Part shown: piece by piece, positions 63,412 through 64,000 of the stretch
Position numbering within the stretch: position 1 is the stretch's first letter
Layout: each line of letters opens with the position of its first letter
Source: Microbacterium sp. LWO14-1.2
GTDB lineage: Bacteria > Actinomycetota > Actinomycetes > Actinomycetales > Microbacteriaceae
Assembly: GCF_038397715.1 (NCBI RefSeq)
Contig: NZ_CP151633.1
Location: 2,170,001 to 2,234,000 of the forward strand
Direction: 5' to 3'
Length of the DNA stretch: 64,000 nucleotides
Translations under genes and position numbers: made by a program
Notes under the pieces: generated by a model
What the model was told of the DNA's origin: nothing
Databases searched by the model: none
What the model saw: only the letters and a program-made list of their open reading frames with translations

Positions 63412-64000
63412 CCCTTGACGGCGCCCTCCTGGACGCCCTTGAAGAAGAACCGCTGCGTGAACGAGAACATGATCACGATGGGCACGAGGGCGATCATGGT
63501 GCCGGCAGCGATGAGCCGCGGGTCCACGGAGAAGCTGCTGTTCAGGTAGGCCATGCCGACCGTCAGGGTGTACTTCGACGGGTCGGACAGCACGATGAGC
63601 GGCCAGAGGTAGTCGTCCCACGCGCCGATGAAGGCGAAGATCGCGACGACCGAGACCATGCCGCGGATGTTCGGCCACACGATGTGGCGGATGCGCTGCC
63701 AGGTCGTGGCCCCGTCGACCGTCGCGGCATCCAGCACGTCCTTCGGGATCATGCGGCACGCCGTCGCGACGAGCAGCACGTTCATGGCGCTGATCGCTCC
63801 CGGCAGGAAGACGCCCCACAGGGTGTCGGCGAGGCCGAGCGCGCGGATCGTGAGGAAGTTGCTCGTCACGGTGACCTCGCCGGGGAAGAGCAGGGTCGAG
63901 AGCAGGATGGCCATCACGATCCACTTGCCGCGGAACCGCATGCATCCCAGTGCGTAGCCGGCGAAGGTCGCGAGCACGACGTTGCTGATCACGGTGCCGA
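63408..64000 (-). CDS. ABC transporter permease (MalG-like), partial at window end
   Basis: C-terminal 197 or so codons of a CUT1 permease; the 5' end lies beyond the window, and the GTG at 63992 is an internal Val codon. The EAA loop is LDAATVDGATTWQRIRHIVWP, and the C-terminal helix ends FSFTQRFFFKGVQEGAVKG. It is co-translated with the GH92 gene through a GTGA overlap. Its substrate is probably a mannose-containing oligosaccharide. Confidence 0.9.
   Translation of the reverse strand, partial: GTVISNVVLATFAGYALGCMRFRGKWIVMAILLSTLLFPGEVTVTSNFLTIRALGLADTLWGVFLPGAISAMNVLLVATACRMIPKDVLDAATVDGATTWQRIRHIVWPNIRGMVSVVAIFAFIGAWDDYLWPLIVLSDPSKYTLTVGMAYLNSSFSVDPRLIAAGTMIALVPIVIMFSFTQRFFFKGVQEGAVKG

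Overview
The window is high-GC DNA (about 69-70% by eye) from an actinobacterium, most likely a Microbacterium or close Microbacteriaceae relative. The evidence is GTG and leaderless starts, a dnaK-grpE-dnaJ-hspR heat-shock operon with HAIR-type operators, a DUF222/HNH (13E12-type) protein, a two-module Lrp regulator, and many binding-protein-dependent sugar importers. No rRNA, CRISPR array, insertion sequence, integrase or phage module was seen. One tRNA (Gly, anticodon CCC) is present. No gene-free stretch exceeds about 300 bases.

Layout. 0-3 kb: ketopantoate-reductase-like gene and EamA transporter, divergent from a LysR regulator. 3-7 kb: tRNA-Gly, dcd, a Pro/Ala-rich membrane protein, a DUF6069-type membrane protein divergent from a TetR regulator across a strong operator, and two divergent winged-helix regulators with His/Gly-rich tracts. 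7-11.9 kb: HNH protein, CDF metal exporter, UMF1-type transporter and a tandem Lrp regulator. 12-17.7 kb: a tight operon of MHS transporter, YtcJ-like amidohydrolase, ThDP enzyme and agmatinase-family ureohydrolase. 18-22.6 kb: secreted subtilase, drug-type MFS, AraC regulator, DUF3817 protein. 22.8-28.4 kb: an ABC importer co-transcribed with DszC-like and DszA-like monooxygenases. 28.4-35 kb: thioredoxin-reductase-like flavoprotein, the HspR-controlled chaperone operon, and a flavin amine oxidase whose domain order is circularly permuted. 35-42.7 kb: a secreted beta-propeller/ricin-lectin protein, a second ABC importer and a DoxX protein.

The centrepiece is 42.7-59 kb: two exported DUF4185/GH183 proteins (candidate endo-D-arabinanases), an ABC importer, signal-less GH172 and GH116 proteins (candidate exo-acting D-arabinofuranosidases), an L-fucose/D-arabinose isomerase, an FGGY kinase (candidate ribulokinase) and a LacI regulator. 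A 12-bp palindrome, GAAATCGATTTC, or a one-sided variant, lies at four promoters of this locus. The parts form a route from polymer to central metabolism: outside cleavage of D-arabinan, import, inside trimming to D-arabinose, isomerisation to D-ribulose, phosphorylation to D-ribulose 5-phosphate. D-arabinan is the arabinan of mycobacterial and corynebacterial walls, so the host may feed on relatives' envelopes. A HepT/MntA-type toxin-antitoxin pair sits inside the locus, its toxin apparently starting at CTG.

At 59-64 kb an Endo H-like secreted GH18, a signal-less GH92 alpha-mannosidase and an ABC permease cut by the window edge suggest an adjoining system for high-mannose glycans or mannans.
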